Shown: positions 31,942 through 41,878, numbered from the stretch's first letter. The stretch is DNA of 64,000 bases from Cellulomonas sp. (GCF_015234515.1 NZ_JADGMY010000028.1:1-64000); one strand, 5' to 3'. The notes: generated by a model from the letters alone, not told the origin. Program-made: numbers and translations.

Positions 31942-32637
31942 GTGCGCGTGCTCGCCGACCTGCTGCCGCCCGGTGTCGTGGCCGTCGAGTCCTTCGGGCC
32001 CTGTGCGCCGGCGCCGCTGCTCGGCGACGAGGCGGCCGCCGTCGCGCGTGCCGTGCCCGCGCGGCGCGCCGAGTACGCCGCGGTCCGGGCGTGCGCACGC
32101 GACGCCCTCGAGCGGCTGGGCGTCGGTCGGCCGGCGGTGCCCAGCGCGCCCGACCGGTCGCCCGTGTGGCCGGGCGGGGTCGTCGGCGCCCTCACGCACT
32201 GCGACGGGTACCGCGCGGCCGCCGTGGCCCACGCCGGCACCTGGGCGGGTGTCGGTATCGACGCCGAGCCGCTCGCCCCCCTGCCCGACGGGGTCGCGGA
32301 CCTCGTGACGTCCGACGACGAGCGCGGGGACCTCGCTGACGTCGATCCCGCGCACTTCCCCGACCGCGTCCTGTTCTCCGCCAAGGAGTCGGTCTACAAG
32401 GTCTGGTACCCGGTGGTCCGCACGTGGCTCGGGTTCGAGGACGTGCGCGTGCGCCTCGGGGACGGCACCTTCACCGCGCACCTCGCGGTGACGGGCCTGG
32501 GTGTCGACACGCTGCACGGCCGCTGGTCGACGGGTCGCGGCCTGGTCGTCACGGCAGTCACGCTGGCGCACCCACCCGGGCGACACGCCGGAGCGGGAGC
32601 GGACGGGGACTGGTCGTTCGGTCGTCGGACGTGTTGA
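31942..32637 (+). CDS. 4'-phosphopantetheinyl transferase (EntD/Sfp superfamily); start may be GTG 31948
   Basis: [47 protein letters not shown]. Confidence 0.92.
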   Translation: MRVLADLLPPGVVAVESFGPCAPAPLLGDEAAAVARAVPARRAEYAAVRACARDALERLGVGRPAVPSAPDRSPVWPGGVVGALTHCDGYRAAAVAHAGTWAGVGIDAEPLAPLPDGVADLVTSDDERGDLADVDPAHFPDRVLFSAKESVYKVWYPVVRTWLGFEDVRVRLGDGTFTAHLAVTGLGVDTLHGRWSTGRGLVVTAVTLAHPPGRHAGAGADGDWSFGRRTC

Positions 32638-32707
32638 CTCGGGCCGGGGCACCGCGGCCGTCCGTCGTCGGCCCGCCCACCCGACGACGACGAGGAGGCC
32701 ACCGCCC

Positions 32708-33361
32708 ATGGTGCGACGCACCGGTCTGATCGACACCGCCGTCGACGCGCTGCGGTCGCGCATCAGCTCCGGGGAGTGGCCCGTCGGGTCACGCATCCCG
32801 CCCGAGCCGTCGCTCGTCGAGCTGCTGGGCGTCGGGCGCAACACCGTGCGCGAGGCCGTGCAGTCGCTCGTCCACGCCGGGCTGCTCGTGCGGCGTCAGG
32901 GGTCGGGCACGTACGTCGTGTCGTCCTCCGAGCTCGCCGTCACCATGGGACGGCAGATCGCGGACGCCCGGCAGCGCGACGTCGTCTCGGTGCGACGCGC
33001 ACTCGAGATGGAGGCGGCGCGGCTCGCGGCTCGCCACCGCACCGCCACCGACGCGTCCGACCTGCTCGCCAAACGCGACGCCCGCGCCCGCGCCTACGAC
33101 GGGGGCGACCTCGACGAGATGGTCGCGACCGACCTCGAGCTGCACCGGACGATCGTCCGGACGGCCGCGAACCCCGTGCTCCGGTCCCTGTACGACAACC
33201 TGCTCGAGGCCATCGGCGACAACATCCGCTTCAACTTCGTCACCGACGCGCACGCGCACGACGCGCACGACTCGCTGGTCGAGGCCATCGTCGCGGGCGA
33301 CCCGGAGCGCGCCGCGTCCGAGACGAGCGCCTACCTGTCCGGCCTGCTCGAGGACGCGTGA
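32708..33361 (+). CDS. FadR/GntR-family transcriptional regulator (FCD domain)
   Basis: Winged helix LRSRISSGEWPVGSRIPPEPSLVELLGVGRNTVREAVQSLVHAGLLVRRQGSGTYV. Confidence 0.93.
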   Translation: MVRRTGLIDTAVDALRSRISSGEWPVGSRIPPEPSLVELLGVGRNTVREAVQSLVHAGLLVRRQGSGTYVVSSSELAVTMGRQIADARQRDVVSVRRALEMEAARLAARHRTATDASDLLAKRDARARAYDGGDLDEMVATDLELHRTIVRTAANPVLRSLYDNLLEAIGDNIRFNFVTDAHAHDAHDSLVEAIVAGDPERAASETSAYLSGLLEDA

Positions 33362-33424
33362 GGCGCGCTTCCGGAAACCCGGCGGAGAGGCCCCGGGAGG
33401 GCTGGTAGTCTCGGGAATCGCCGC

Positions 33425-33500
33425 GCGCCCGTAGCTCAGCGGATAGAGCGTCTGCCTCCGGAGCAGAAGGTCGAAGGTTCGAATCCTTTCGGGCGCACCA
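33425..33500 (+). tRNA. tRNA-Arg (anticodon CCG), CCA encoded
   Basis: GCGCCCG-TA-GCTC..GAGC-G-TCTGC-CTCCGGA-GCAGA-AGGTC-GAAGG-TTCGAAT-CCTTT-CGGGCGC-A-CCA cloverleaf. Confidence 0.97.
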
Positions 33501-33521
33501 CGGATGCCTCAGGGCATCGAG

Positions 33522-33556
33522 AACGCCCGGACCCACGACACGTGGGTCCGGGCGTT
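33522..33556. terminator. Strong terminator-type hairpin (16-bp perfect stem, 3-nt loop) after tRNA-Arg
   Basis: AACGCCCGGACCCACG-ACA-CGTGGGTCCGGGCGTT followed by TCGTCG. Confidence 0.85.
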
Positions 33557-33732
33557 TCGTCGTCCCGGGGTCCTCTCGACGCGATGGCCGGGCCAGGCGA
33601 CCTCGAGGTCCAGCCGCAGCCCACCGGGGAGCACACCCCACCGTGCTGCGAGCCCCGCAGCGACTACCACCCTCGGTTGAGCCGAGCGAGCGGGCGGTGC
33701 GTCCCGACGATCACCACAGCAGCTCCCGCCAC

Positions 33733-34230
33733 TCACGTGCCCGTTCCCGCCAGAGCCCAGATCGCCGCGCACGTGCCGATGACCGCCTGCCAGACCAGAT
33801 CCCACCTGCCCGGCTCGACGATCCGGACCCGAAGGAGGAGGCCCTCGCGATGGCGGAGCAACCACGCGATCCCCATGCGCACGAGGGACGCGAGCATCCC
33901 GAGAGCAGCCGTCCATCCGAGCGACAGACCCACGACGTCCACCCACCGGCCGAGCACGGACTGAGTCGCCTCGGCCACGACGAACACCCCCGCGAACCAG
34001 AGTGCGGTTGCCAGACCGATGACCATGCGCGCCATCGCAGCCAGCGCCAGCAGCGGAACCAGCGCGTCGCGATAGCTCGCGCCCTGCCGCACCGCTGCAG
34101 GATGCGCCCGGGCCTCGACCATCGAGTCGGCGAGCGTCTCGTAGATGAGGAAGAGCGGACGCCAGAGCAGTCGGCGCATGAGCCAGGTCTCACCTACCTC
34201 GCTTCGAGGCATCTCAGGTCGAGTCGTCAT
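33733..34230 (-). CDS. Hypothetical membrane protein
   Basis: 165 aa with several hydrophobic segments (ALVPLLALAAMARMVIGLATALWFAGVFVV; GLSLGWTAALGMLASLV; VWQAVIGTCAAIWALAG). Confidence 0.55.
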   Translation of the reverse strand: MTTRPEMPRSEVGETWLMRRLLWRPLFLIYETLADSMVEARAHPAAVRQGASYRDALVPLLALAAMARMVIGLATALWFAGVFVVAEATQSVLGRWVDVVGLSLGWTAALGMLASLVRMGIAWLLRHREGLLLRVRIVEPGRWDLVWQAVIGTCAAIWALAGTGT

Positions 34231-34439
34231 CTGCGTGACCGGGCAGTCCGGTAAGCCTTGGGTGCGACATCCGCCCCCCCACAGGTAGTTGCCAGCCCGG
34301 TCCGCCTTTCGAGACTAGGACTTCACCGACCTGTTGTACTTCCGCAACACGCTGCGCACGGGTTTCTTACGAGACCCGTGGAACCTGATCGACAGGTTCC
34401 TGCCGAAGAACTTCGAACCGCCGGTAGCGGACCTGAGTG

Positions 34440-35060
34440 TTGCGACAGCACCCGAGCCACCACCGCGCCGGCACCATCCATCACGAGATCCGGGGTGTCA
34501 CCACCCGCGGAGAACCCGTACCGCACGACCGACGTCTCCCCACCGACCACCTGGGTGCGCTGCACGATCCGGTCGGACGCGTCGCGCGCGAACGTCACCT
34601 TCACGCCCGAGCCGTCCGTGCTCGACACGTGACGGTCGGCCTGGTCGTAGCCGAACGCCTGCCCCGCCAACGCGGTGGTGTTGCCCCCGGCGTCGTACGA
34701 GATCGAGGCACCGCCCACGGTCCGCGACACCGGTGAGGCACCGGCGGGCAGGTCCGTCACCGTCGTCGACGTCAACCGGTCCACGTGGTCGAAGCACGAG
34801 GTGGTCGTCGTCACCGCGGCCCCGTCGAGCACGTCCCTCGACGACACCCGGTTTCCGTTCGCGCCCGCTCTCGTGTTCGCGCCGCACCCACCGGTGCCGG
34901 CGAACGAGTACGTCAGCTCGTGCCGCGGGATGACCGCGCGCACCAGACGCCCGCCGCCGTCGTACCAGTACGACGACGACCCTGGGCTCGCCCCGTCGCT
35001 CACCGTCGCGGTGAGCACCCGGCCCGACTGCGAGCGCACGACCCTGGATCTCCTCGGCCC
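34440..35060 (-). pseudogene. RHS/YD-repeat protein fragment, truncated at both ends
   Basis: Within ORF 34323..35153: SYWYDGGGRLVRAVIPRHELTYSFAGTGGCGANTRAGANGNRVS..., ISYDAGGNTTALAGQAFGYDQADRHVSS..., no RHS core end, homology lost near VLSQHS. Confidence 0.7.
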
Positions 35061-35170
35061 TGCGAGGACTGCGCATGCGACTGAGTCATCCGCAGCACGT
35101 GCAGCACGCCCCTCGGCTACCGGCACGCCCGCGCCCCCGCGTCGGTGCGGCAACGATCGTGTCGCTGCGG

Positions 35171-35698
35171 CTACCGCAGAGCCTCGCCGGAGGAGGAAGC
35201 GGGGCAGTCGGACGGACCGTCGGCCTCGAGGAACTCACGCTCGCCCATGACCGCGCCGTCCACGAGGAACTCCCCTCCGAGCGCCCTCAGCGCAGGGATG
35301 TCCTCCTCATCCGCGACCCCTGCGTACAGCTCACCGGCCGTGACGACATCGACGCTGAAGGGTCGCGTCCAGTCCGGCACCGGCCCGCTCGAGCTCTCCC
35401 AGTAGGCGGGGTCGAGAACGATCCGAGGCGCACTCGCTCCGGACGTGCCGCCCGTGCTCGGGGTGATGTACCCGCTCGCGGTCCACCACCGGGACTCGTC
35501 GAGGGGGGACGCGCCGTCGTCCGGCGCGAAGATCACGGACTCGACCTGGACGTCGGCGCACGCCGGGAGGAGTACGACGACCGTGCCGCTCACCTGGGCG
35601 AGGCCGACGGACTGCCTCACCGGTTGGGACGGCAGCCCGCATGAGCAACACAGGAGCACCGCCACCGTCGCGAGTGTCACGCAGCGCCCGCGCGCCAT
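35171..35698 (-). CDS. Hypothetical lipoprotein
   Basis: MARGRCVTLATVAVLLCCSCGLPSQ lipobox; 175 aa. Confidence 0.6.
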   Translation of the reverse strand: MARGRCVTLATVAVLLCCSCGLPSQPVRQSVGLAQVSGTVVVLLPACADVQVESVIFAPDDGASPLDESRWWTASGYITPSTGGTSGASAPRIVLDPAYWESSSGPVPDWTRPFSVDVVTAGELYAGVADEEDIPALRALGGEFLVDGAVMGEREFLEADGPSDCPASSSGEALR

Positions 35699-35949
35699 CA
35701 GTACCCACCATCCTTCAGCCCAGCCTGGATCTCGAACGGGTTGCTTCTCGGACTGACGCCTCCGCCGAAGCAGGCCCCCGGCATGCTCGCGAGCCGGCGC
35801 CTGACGTCCTCGACCGCATCCGCCGGGCGCACGTAGGCGTCGATGCTCACCCACTGCGGCCGCAGTGACGTCACCACGGTGCGCACCAACGCCGAGACCT
35901 CGTGGGTACCGATCCGCTCGAGCGACGACACCAGCGGCTGTGTCCGCAT
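35698..35949 (-). CDS. Small hypothetical protein translationally coupled to the downstream lipoprotein
   Basis: 83 aa MRTQPLVSSLERIGTHEVSALVRTVV...; stop overlaps the lipoprotein ATG. Confidence 0.45.
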   Translation of the reverse strand: MRTQPLVSSLERIGTHEVSALVRTVVTSLRPQWVSIDAYVRPADAVEDVRRRLASMPGACFGGGVSPRSNPFEIQAGLKDGGY

Positions 35950-36173
35950 GTGCCCTCATCCCCTTACCTCGCCGCGCGGCACGGTTCCGCCGCGTCTGCC
36001 CGCCACGATGGCTGCGAGCAACGTACCGGCCAGCCGCCTCCACGCCACGTGCCGTACGGATGCTCCCCGCCTCACCGGCCACACGGGAGACTCCGACCTC
36101 GGCTCCGCGTGCTCTTCCCGCAGACGAGGACCTTTCCCCGCTGCGGCGAGCCGGGCCGGGAGCCCGAAGCGAC

Positions 36174-36371
36174 CTACCACAGAGCCGCGAGACACACCCC
36201 GAGCAGTACGGCCTCCCCCGGCCAGCCCAGCACTGCCCGCACCAAAGCACCAGGACTGTCGCTGGAACCCAGCAGGGCGAACGCCAGGTCCCGCAGGAAG
36301 ACGAGAACCACCAGGGCGAGCAGCACGAGGGCAACCCGTGGCCGCGAGAGCTGCACCTCCAACGTTGACAT
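36174..36371 (-). CDS. Possible small two-TM protein
   Basis: MSTLEVQLSRPRVALVLLALVVLVFLRDLAFALLG...GEAVLLGVCLAALW. Confidence 0.35.
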   Translation of the reverse strand: MSTLEVQLSRPRVALVLLALVVLVFLRDLAFALLGSSDSPGALVRAVLGWPGEAVLLGVCLAALW

Positions 36372-36660
36372 TCCGGAGGTTGACGCCAACATCGACGGAT
36401 GTCCAAACCGTGCTGACGACCGCACAGGGCGCGCAACCCATCATCGCACCGACGTTCAGCGCCAGCCGCGCGCCGCCGACAATGGTGGCACCACGGTCTC
36501 GCCAGAACTTCTTCAGGCTGAAGTGCCATCGAGGTCGAAGGCGTTGATGGGATCCGTCGGGTGGACGTACGCGTCGTCGACCCCTCCCTCGACCGGGTCG
36601 ATAGACAGGAACCTCCCGAGCGCGGGCAGGTACACCCGCGCACCCATCTCGATCGCCGCT
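36371..36660 (-). pseudogene. RHS core C-terminus with frameshifted variable tail
   Basis: [47 protein letters not shown]-stop; next frame continues [50 protein letters not shown]. Confidence 0.7.
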
Positions 36661-36779
36661 CGACGCGTCGACGCGGTACCTCGATCGACCGCACCAGACG
36701 CAGACGCGGAAGCCCCACCGCGCACGGTTCGCCCGGTCAGCGGTCGCCGACGGCTCGGCGGCGACGGGACCATGCACCG

Positions 36780-38006
36780 GTGACGATCTCGACGATGCGC
36801 GAGCTCGCGACCCGCTGGAGCGATCTCCTGCTGGCCGACGTCGGACCCGGCGACAGGCCGACGCGTGCGGTGCGGGACACCGGTTCGGTGCTGCGGCCGC
36901 CCGCGACCGAGGACCAGGTCGCGGCCACCGAGCGCAGGATCGGGCGGCGGCTGCCGCCGTCGTACCGCGAGTTCCTGCTGCTCAGCGACGGCGCGTACGC
37001 CGACCTGAACGGTGTCCGCCTGGTCTACCCGCACGGTGGGCCCGAGCAGCCACCCGCCGAGTCCGACGTGGTGGGTGTAGTGCTCCTGCCCGTCGCCGAC
37101 CTGAGGTGGCTGCGGGACGTCGACCCGTTCATGGCGTCGCTGTGCGCGCAGGACGACGACGAGCCGGACCCCGTGGTGGTCGACGGTCAGGACGCGTGGC
37201 CGTGGACGCCGTTCGCGTCGGGTCTGGTCATCGCCGTCGACCACCGGCCCGGCACGACGTGCCTCGTGCCGGCCGACGGCGAGCAGGAGTGGCAGGTCTG
37301 GCACATCGCCAAGGAGACGTCGCAGGTCTTCGTGTCGTTCCGCTCGTTCCTCGCGCACGAGGTGGAGATCCGCGAGCCGGTCACGACCGTCGCCGAGACG
37401 CTCGCGGTGATCGAGCGCGCGAAGCGGGGTGAGCACCGGGCGGTGCGACGGCTCGCGCGTGTCACGGCGCCCGACGCCGTGGACGTCCTGGCCGGGCTGC
37501 TCGCCGAGCGGGCCGGGTGGGCCGCCCACGCCGTGCACGCGCTCGGTCGCATCGGGACCGACGAGGCCGTCGACGCGCTGGTCCGGGTACGGCCGCAGGG
37601 CGCCCCGCAGGCCCTCATGCGCGCGGGCAGCGACCGCGCACGCGACGTGCTGGCGGACTGGGGCTGCGTCACGCAGCTCGCGGCGCTGGGCGACCCGCGG
37701 GGCACGGCACTCGCGGTCGAGCGGCTGCGTCCCGGCGCCGCGACACGCGACGAGGTGGACGCCGCGATCCAGGTGCTCGCGGTCCACGGCGACGCCGGGC
37801 ACGTCGACGTGCTCCTGCCGCACCTCGACGGCGAGCCGCTGACCGAGTTCCTCGCGGCCTACGCGCTCGCGGCCCTGGGCGCGGAAGCAGGGCGCCACCG
37901 CCTCGAGCAGATCGCGGCGGGAGGCGGGCCGATGCACGCGTCCGCCGAGGCGTGGGTGCAGATCCTCGCGCGCCGCGACGCGGCCGCCGAGACGGACCTG
38001 GGCTAG
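36780..38006 (+). CDS. SMI1/KNR4-family protein with C-terminal HEAT-like repeats
   Basis: [36 protein letters not shown] (SMI1/KNR4) then [50 protein letters not shown]. Confidence 0.75.
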   Translation: MTISTMRELATRWSDLLLADVGPGDRPTRAVRDTGSVLRPPATEDQVAATERRIGRRLPPSYREFLLLSDGAYADLNGVRLVYPHGGPEQPPAESDVVGVVLLPVADLRWLRDVDPFMASLCAQDDDEPDPVVVDGQDAWPWTPFASGLVIAVDHRPGTTCLVPADGEQEWQVWHIAKETSQVFVSFRSFLAHEVEIREPVTTVAETLAVIERAKRGEHRAVRRLARVTAPDAVDVLAGLLAERAGWAAHAVHALGRIGTDEAVDALVRVRPQGAPQALMRAGSDRARDVLADWGCVTQLAALGDPRGTALAVERLRPGAATRDEVDAAIQVLAVHGDAGHVDVLLPHLDGEPLTEFLAAYALAALGAEAGRHRLEQIAAGGGPMHASAEAWVQILARRDAAAETDLG

Positions 38007-38204
38007 GCCACCACCGGTCTCGACGGGGTGCCCCGGGCGGGACCCAGGTCCCGTCGCACCCGTCCACCGAGCGTCGCGGCGAGACGCGGCTCACACCGCG
38101 GGGACTTTCATCCCATCTATCTGGGACCCCCCGAACCTACCGTCGGTACCAGCGACGGACCCTCCAAGGTCCGTCCCCCTCTCACCACTCACCGGGAGTC
38201 GAAG

Positions 38205-40970
38205 GTGTCCGAGACCACCAAGAAGAGCACCCGCGCGAAGGCCCCCGCCGCCGCGCCGGCCGAGGCACCCTCGGCCACCGCCGCAGCGCAGCCCGCCGGC
38301 TCGGCCCTCGGCGTCACCGAGGTCGACGTGGTCGCACAGGCCATCGACGAGCTCGTCGCGAACGCCACCAAGGCGCTCGCCGAGTTCGAGTCGATGACCC
38401 AGGAGGACGTCGACCGCTTCGTCAAGAAGGGCGCCGTCGCCGCGCTCGACCAGCACGGCCAGCTCGCCAAGCTCGCGGTCGAGGAGACCGGACGCGGCGT
38501 CTTCGAGGACAAGGCCGTCAAGAACATCTTCGCGTGCGAGCACGTCACCAACTCGATGGCGAACCTCAAGACGGTCGGCGTCATCAACGTCGACGAGCTC
38601 AACGGGATCACGGAGATCGCCGAGCCCGTCGGGGTCATCGCCGGCATCACCCCGGTGACCAACCCGACCTCGACCGCGATCTTCAAGTCGCTGATCTCGC
38701 TGAAGACCCGCAACCCGATCATCTTCGCGTTCCACCCGAACGCCCAGCGCTCCTCGGTCGCCGCCGCCCGGATCGTGCGCGACGCGGCCGTCGCCGCGGG
38801 TGCCCCCGAGCACTGCATCCAGTGGGTCGAGGCCCCGTCGCTCGCCGCGACCGGCGCCCTCATGAACCACCCGGGTGTCGCGACGATCCTCGCCACCGGT
38901 GGCAACGCGATGGTGAAGGCCGCGTACTCGTGCGGCAAGCCCGCCCTCGGCGTCGGCGCCGGCAACGTCCCGGCGTACGTCGAGAAGAGCGCCAAGCTGG
39001 CCCGGGCCATCAACGACATCGTCCTGAGCAAGGCCTTCGACAACGGCGTGATCTGCGCCTCGGAGCAGGCCGCGATCCTGGACGAGGAGATCTACGACGC
39101 CGCGATGGCCGAGTTCTCCCGCCTGCACGCCTACCGCGTCACCCCGGCGGAGAAGGCCAAGCTCGAGCAGTTCATCTTCGGCGTCGAGGCCGGCGGCGAG
39201 AACTGCGGCGGCGCCAAGCTCAACCCCGCCGTCGTCGGCAAGTCCCCGGTGTGGATCGCCGAGCAGGCGGGCTTCACCGTCCCGGGCGACACCTCGATCA
39301 TCCTGGCCGAGGTCGCCGAGGTCGGCCCCGCCGAGCCCCTGACCCGCGAGAAGCTCTGCCCCGTGCTGGCGGTGCTGCGTGCCTCGTCCACCGAGGAGGG
39401 CATCGCGCTGGCCGAGAAGATGGTCGAGTTCGACGGCCTGGGCCACTCCGCCGCGATCCACACGCAGGACGACGCCCTCACGGTCGAGTTCGGCAAGCGC
39501 GTCAAGGCGATCCGCGTCATCTGCAACGCACCGTCGTCGCTCGGCGGCATCGGTGACATCTACAACGCCTTCATCCCGTCGCTGACCCTCGGCTGCGGCT
39601 CCTACGGCCACAACTCGGTGTCGAACAACGTGTCGGCGGTCAACCTGATCAACGTCAAGCGCGTGGGCCGGAGGAACAACAACTTGCAGTGGTTCAAGGT
39701 CCCCGCCAAGACGTACTTCGAGCCCAACGCGATCCGCTACCTCGCGGACATGGCGGGCATCGAGCGGGTCACGATCGTCACCGACACGACCATGACGAAC
39801 CTCGGGTTCGTCGACAAGGTCCTCGACGTCCTGCGCCGACGCTCCAACAACGTCGCCGTGCAGATCATCGACGAGGTCGAGCCCGAGCCGTCCGTGCGCA
39901 CCGTGCAGAAGGGCGCCGCGAACATGCGGCACTTCCGCCCCGACACGATCATCGCCCTGGGCGGCGGCTCGCCCATGGACGCCGCGAAGGTCATGTGGCT
40001 GCTCTACGAGCACCCCGAGATCGTCTTCTCGGACCTCAAGCAGAAGTTCTTCGACGTCCGCAAGCGCGCGTTCAAGTTCCCGGTCCTGGGCGACCTGGCC
40101 AAGCTCGTCTGCATCCCGACCACGTCGGGCACCGGCGCGGAGGTCACCCCGTTCGCCGTCATCAGCGACCCCGACTCGGGCAAGAAGTACCCGCTCGCGG
40201 ACTACGCGCTGACGCCGACCGTCGCGATCATCGACCCGGTGCTGACCCACAAGATGCCGCGGTCGCTGGCGGCCGACTCCGGGTTCGACGCCCTGACGCA
40301 CGCGACCGAGGCGTTCGTCGCGGTCTACGCGAACGACTTCACCGACGGCATGGCGCTCCAGGCGATCCGCCTCATCTTCGACAACCTCGCGCAGTCGGTG
40401 AACGGCGACCCGACCGACCCGCTCACGCAGGACGCGCGGGAGAAGATGCACAACGCGGGCACGATCGCCGGCATGGCGTTCGGCAACGCGTTCCTCGGGA
40501 TCGTGCACGCCATGGCGCACGTGATCGGCTCGACGTACCACCTGGTGCACGGCCGCACGAACGCCACGCTGCTGCCCCACGTCATCCGCTACAACGGCAC
40601 CGTCCCGACCAAGCTCACGAGCTGGCCGAAGTACGAGTCCTACGTGGCCCCGGAGCGGTTCCAGCAGATCGCGGCCATGCTCGGTCTGCCGGCGTCGACC
40701 CCCGAGGAGGGCGTCGAGTCCTACGCGCTGGCCGTCGAGGCGCTGCGCGCGAAGGTCGGCATCCCGCAGTCCTTCGCGGAGCAGGGCGTCGACGAGCAGG
40801 AGTTCATGAGCCGGCTCGACGAGGTCGCGATGGGCGCCTACGAGGACCAGTGCGCACCGGCGAACCCGCGCATGCCGATGATCGGCGACATGAAGGACAT
40901 CATGACTGCGGCCTACTACGGCACGTCGCTGGAGGACGTCCGGAACCGCCGCGAGCGAGCGGGGGCCTGA
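38205..40970 (+). CDS. adhE: Bifunctional acetaldehyde-CoA/alcohol dehydrogenase
   Basis: VIAGITPVTNPTSTAIFKSLISLKTRNPIIFAFHPNAQ, DNGVICASEQ, C-terminal Fe-ADH ALGGGSPMDAAK, GIVHAMAHVIGSTYHLVHGRTNA. Confidence 0.97.
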   Translation: MSETTKKSTRAKAPAAAPAEAPSATAAAQPAGSALGVTEVDVVAQAIDELVANATKALAEFESMTQEDVDRFVKKGAVAALDQHGQLAKLAVEETGRGVFEDKAVKNIFACEHVTNSMANLKTVGVINVDELNGITEIAEPVGVIAGITPVTNPTSTAIFKSLISLKTRNPIIFAFHPNAQRSSVAAARIVRDAAVAAGAPEHCIQWVEAPSLAATGALMNHPGVATILATGGNAMVKAAYSCGKPALGVGAGNVPAYVEKSAKLARAINDIVLSKAFDNGVICASEQAAILDEEIYDAAMAEFSRLHAYRVTPAEKAKLEQFIFGVEAGGENCGGAKLNPAVVGKSPVWIAEQAGFTVPGDTSIILAEVAEVGPAEPLTREKLCPVLAVLRASSTEEGIALAEKMVEFDGLGHSAAIHTQDDALTVEFGKRVKAIRVICNAPSSLGGIGDIYNAFIPSLTLGCGSYGHNSVSNNVSAVNLINVKRVGRRNNNLQWFKVPAKTYFEPNAIRYLADMAGIERVTIVTDTTMTNLGFVDKVLDVLRRRSNNVAVQIIDEVEPEPSVRTVQKGAANMRHFRPDTIIALGGGSPMDAAKVMWLLYEHPEIVFSDLKQKFFDVRKRAFKFPVLGDLAKLVCIPTTSGTGAEVTPFAVISDPDSGKKYPLADYALTPTVAIIDPVLTHKMPRSLAADSGFDALTHATEAFVAVYANDFTDGMALQAIRLIFDNLAQSVNGDPTDPLTQDAREKMHNAGTIAGMAFGNAFLGIVHAMAHVIGSTYHLVHGRTNATLLPHVIRYNGTVPTKLTSWPKYESYVAPERFQQIAAMLGLPASTPEEGVESYALAVEALRAKVGIPQSFAEQGVDEQEFMSRLDEVAMGAYEDQCAPANPRMPMIGDMKDIMTAAYYGTSLEDVRNRRERAGA

Positions 40971-41028
40971 CCGCCTCCCCGACGGTCCGCCGCCTCGCCC
41001 CACGCTGGCGGCACCCCCGCGAACGCTC

Positions 41029-41067
41029 CGACGCCCCCGCCCCGGCTCTCCCCGGGCGGGGGCGTCG
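41029..41067. terminator. Hairpin downstream of adhE
   Basis: CGACGCCCCCGCC ... GGCGGGGGCGTCG, 13-bp stem. Confidence 0.7.
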
Positions 41068-41182
41068 CCGTTCGCGTCCCGCACGACGACGGCTCCCCGA
41101 CGCGCGCGACCGACCATGCCGGGGCAAACTGGGCGCCCCCGGCCACCCCCCGGCCGGGCACCCGAACCGAAGGAGGGTCCCC

Positions 41183-41761
41183 GTGGCCGCGCTCGGCTCC
41201 CCCACCCGCCGTCCCCTGTCCCGCACCACGCCGTCCGGCACCGTGACGTCGCGTCGCAGGCACCGTGCGGTCCACGCGCTCGCGGCGGGTGCGCTCGCGC
41301 TGGGCCTGACCGCGTGCACCGACGGTGACGTGCAGAACGCCGCGGACGGCCTGTCGAGCGCCGCGCAGGGGGCCGCGGACGAGCTCACCGCCGCCGGCGA
41401 CAAGATCCAGCAGGCGCTCGGCGACGCGCAGACGCACGCGGACGAGGCACGCGCCGGTGTCGACGCGGCGCGCGCCGAGGTTGCCGGGCTGGGTGACCAG
41501 GCCCGGGGCGAGGCCGACGCCGCCGTGAGCTCCGCGCAGGCCGCGGTCGAGGAGGCGGAGCAGGCGGTGGCGCAGGCGAAGGCCGACGGGACCGAGGCGT
41601 CGGCGCAGGCCCTGGCCGACGCGCGGGCGAACGTCGACGCCGCGCGGGCCGAGCTCGACGCCGTCACGGCCGGCGCCGGGGCGGAGGCCGGGGGCGCGCT
41701 GCAGGACCTCGGGGCGAAGCTCGCCACGCTGGGCCAGGACCTGGAGGCCGCGACGCAGTGA
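41183..41761 (+). CDS. Alanine-rich coiled-coil lipoprotein
   Basis: HALAAGALALGLTACTDGD lipobox then heptad-like Ala/Glu/Asp-rich helix. Confidence 0.7.
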   Translation: MAALGSPTRRPLSRTTPSGTVTSRRRHRAVHALAAGALALGLTACTDGDVQNAADGLSSAAQGAADELTAAGDKIQQALGDAQTHADEARAGVDAARAEVAGLGDQARGEADAAVSSAQAAVEEAEQAVAQAKADGTEASAQALADARANVDAARAELDAVTAGAGAEAGGALQDLGAKLATLGQDLEAATQ

Positions 41762-41878
41762 CGCCGTGGCGTCCGGTCCGCGCGCCACGACGAGCGTCGC
41801 GGACCATCTCGTGGGTGAAATACGCGACTCGGGCCGCAGATCGTTGTCCGAGGGCCGGCACGTGCCGATCTTGAAGAC

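Noticed and set aside
31942-33361. 4'-phosphopantetheinyl transferase as evidence of a siderophore/NRPS cluster
   Set aside because: No NRPS/PKS or siderophore genes in the window; a single housekeeping-type PPTase suffices.
33509-33946. Minus-strand ORF over the tRNA-downstream hairpin (145 aa)
   Set aside because: Overlaps the strong hairpin and a better-supported membrane-protein ORF in another frame; no recognisable domain.
38091-41117. 1008-aa minus-strand ORF antisense to adhE
   Set aside because: Mirror-frame artefact; adhE itself is unambiguous and has proper codon bias.
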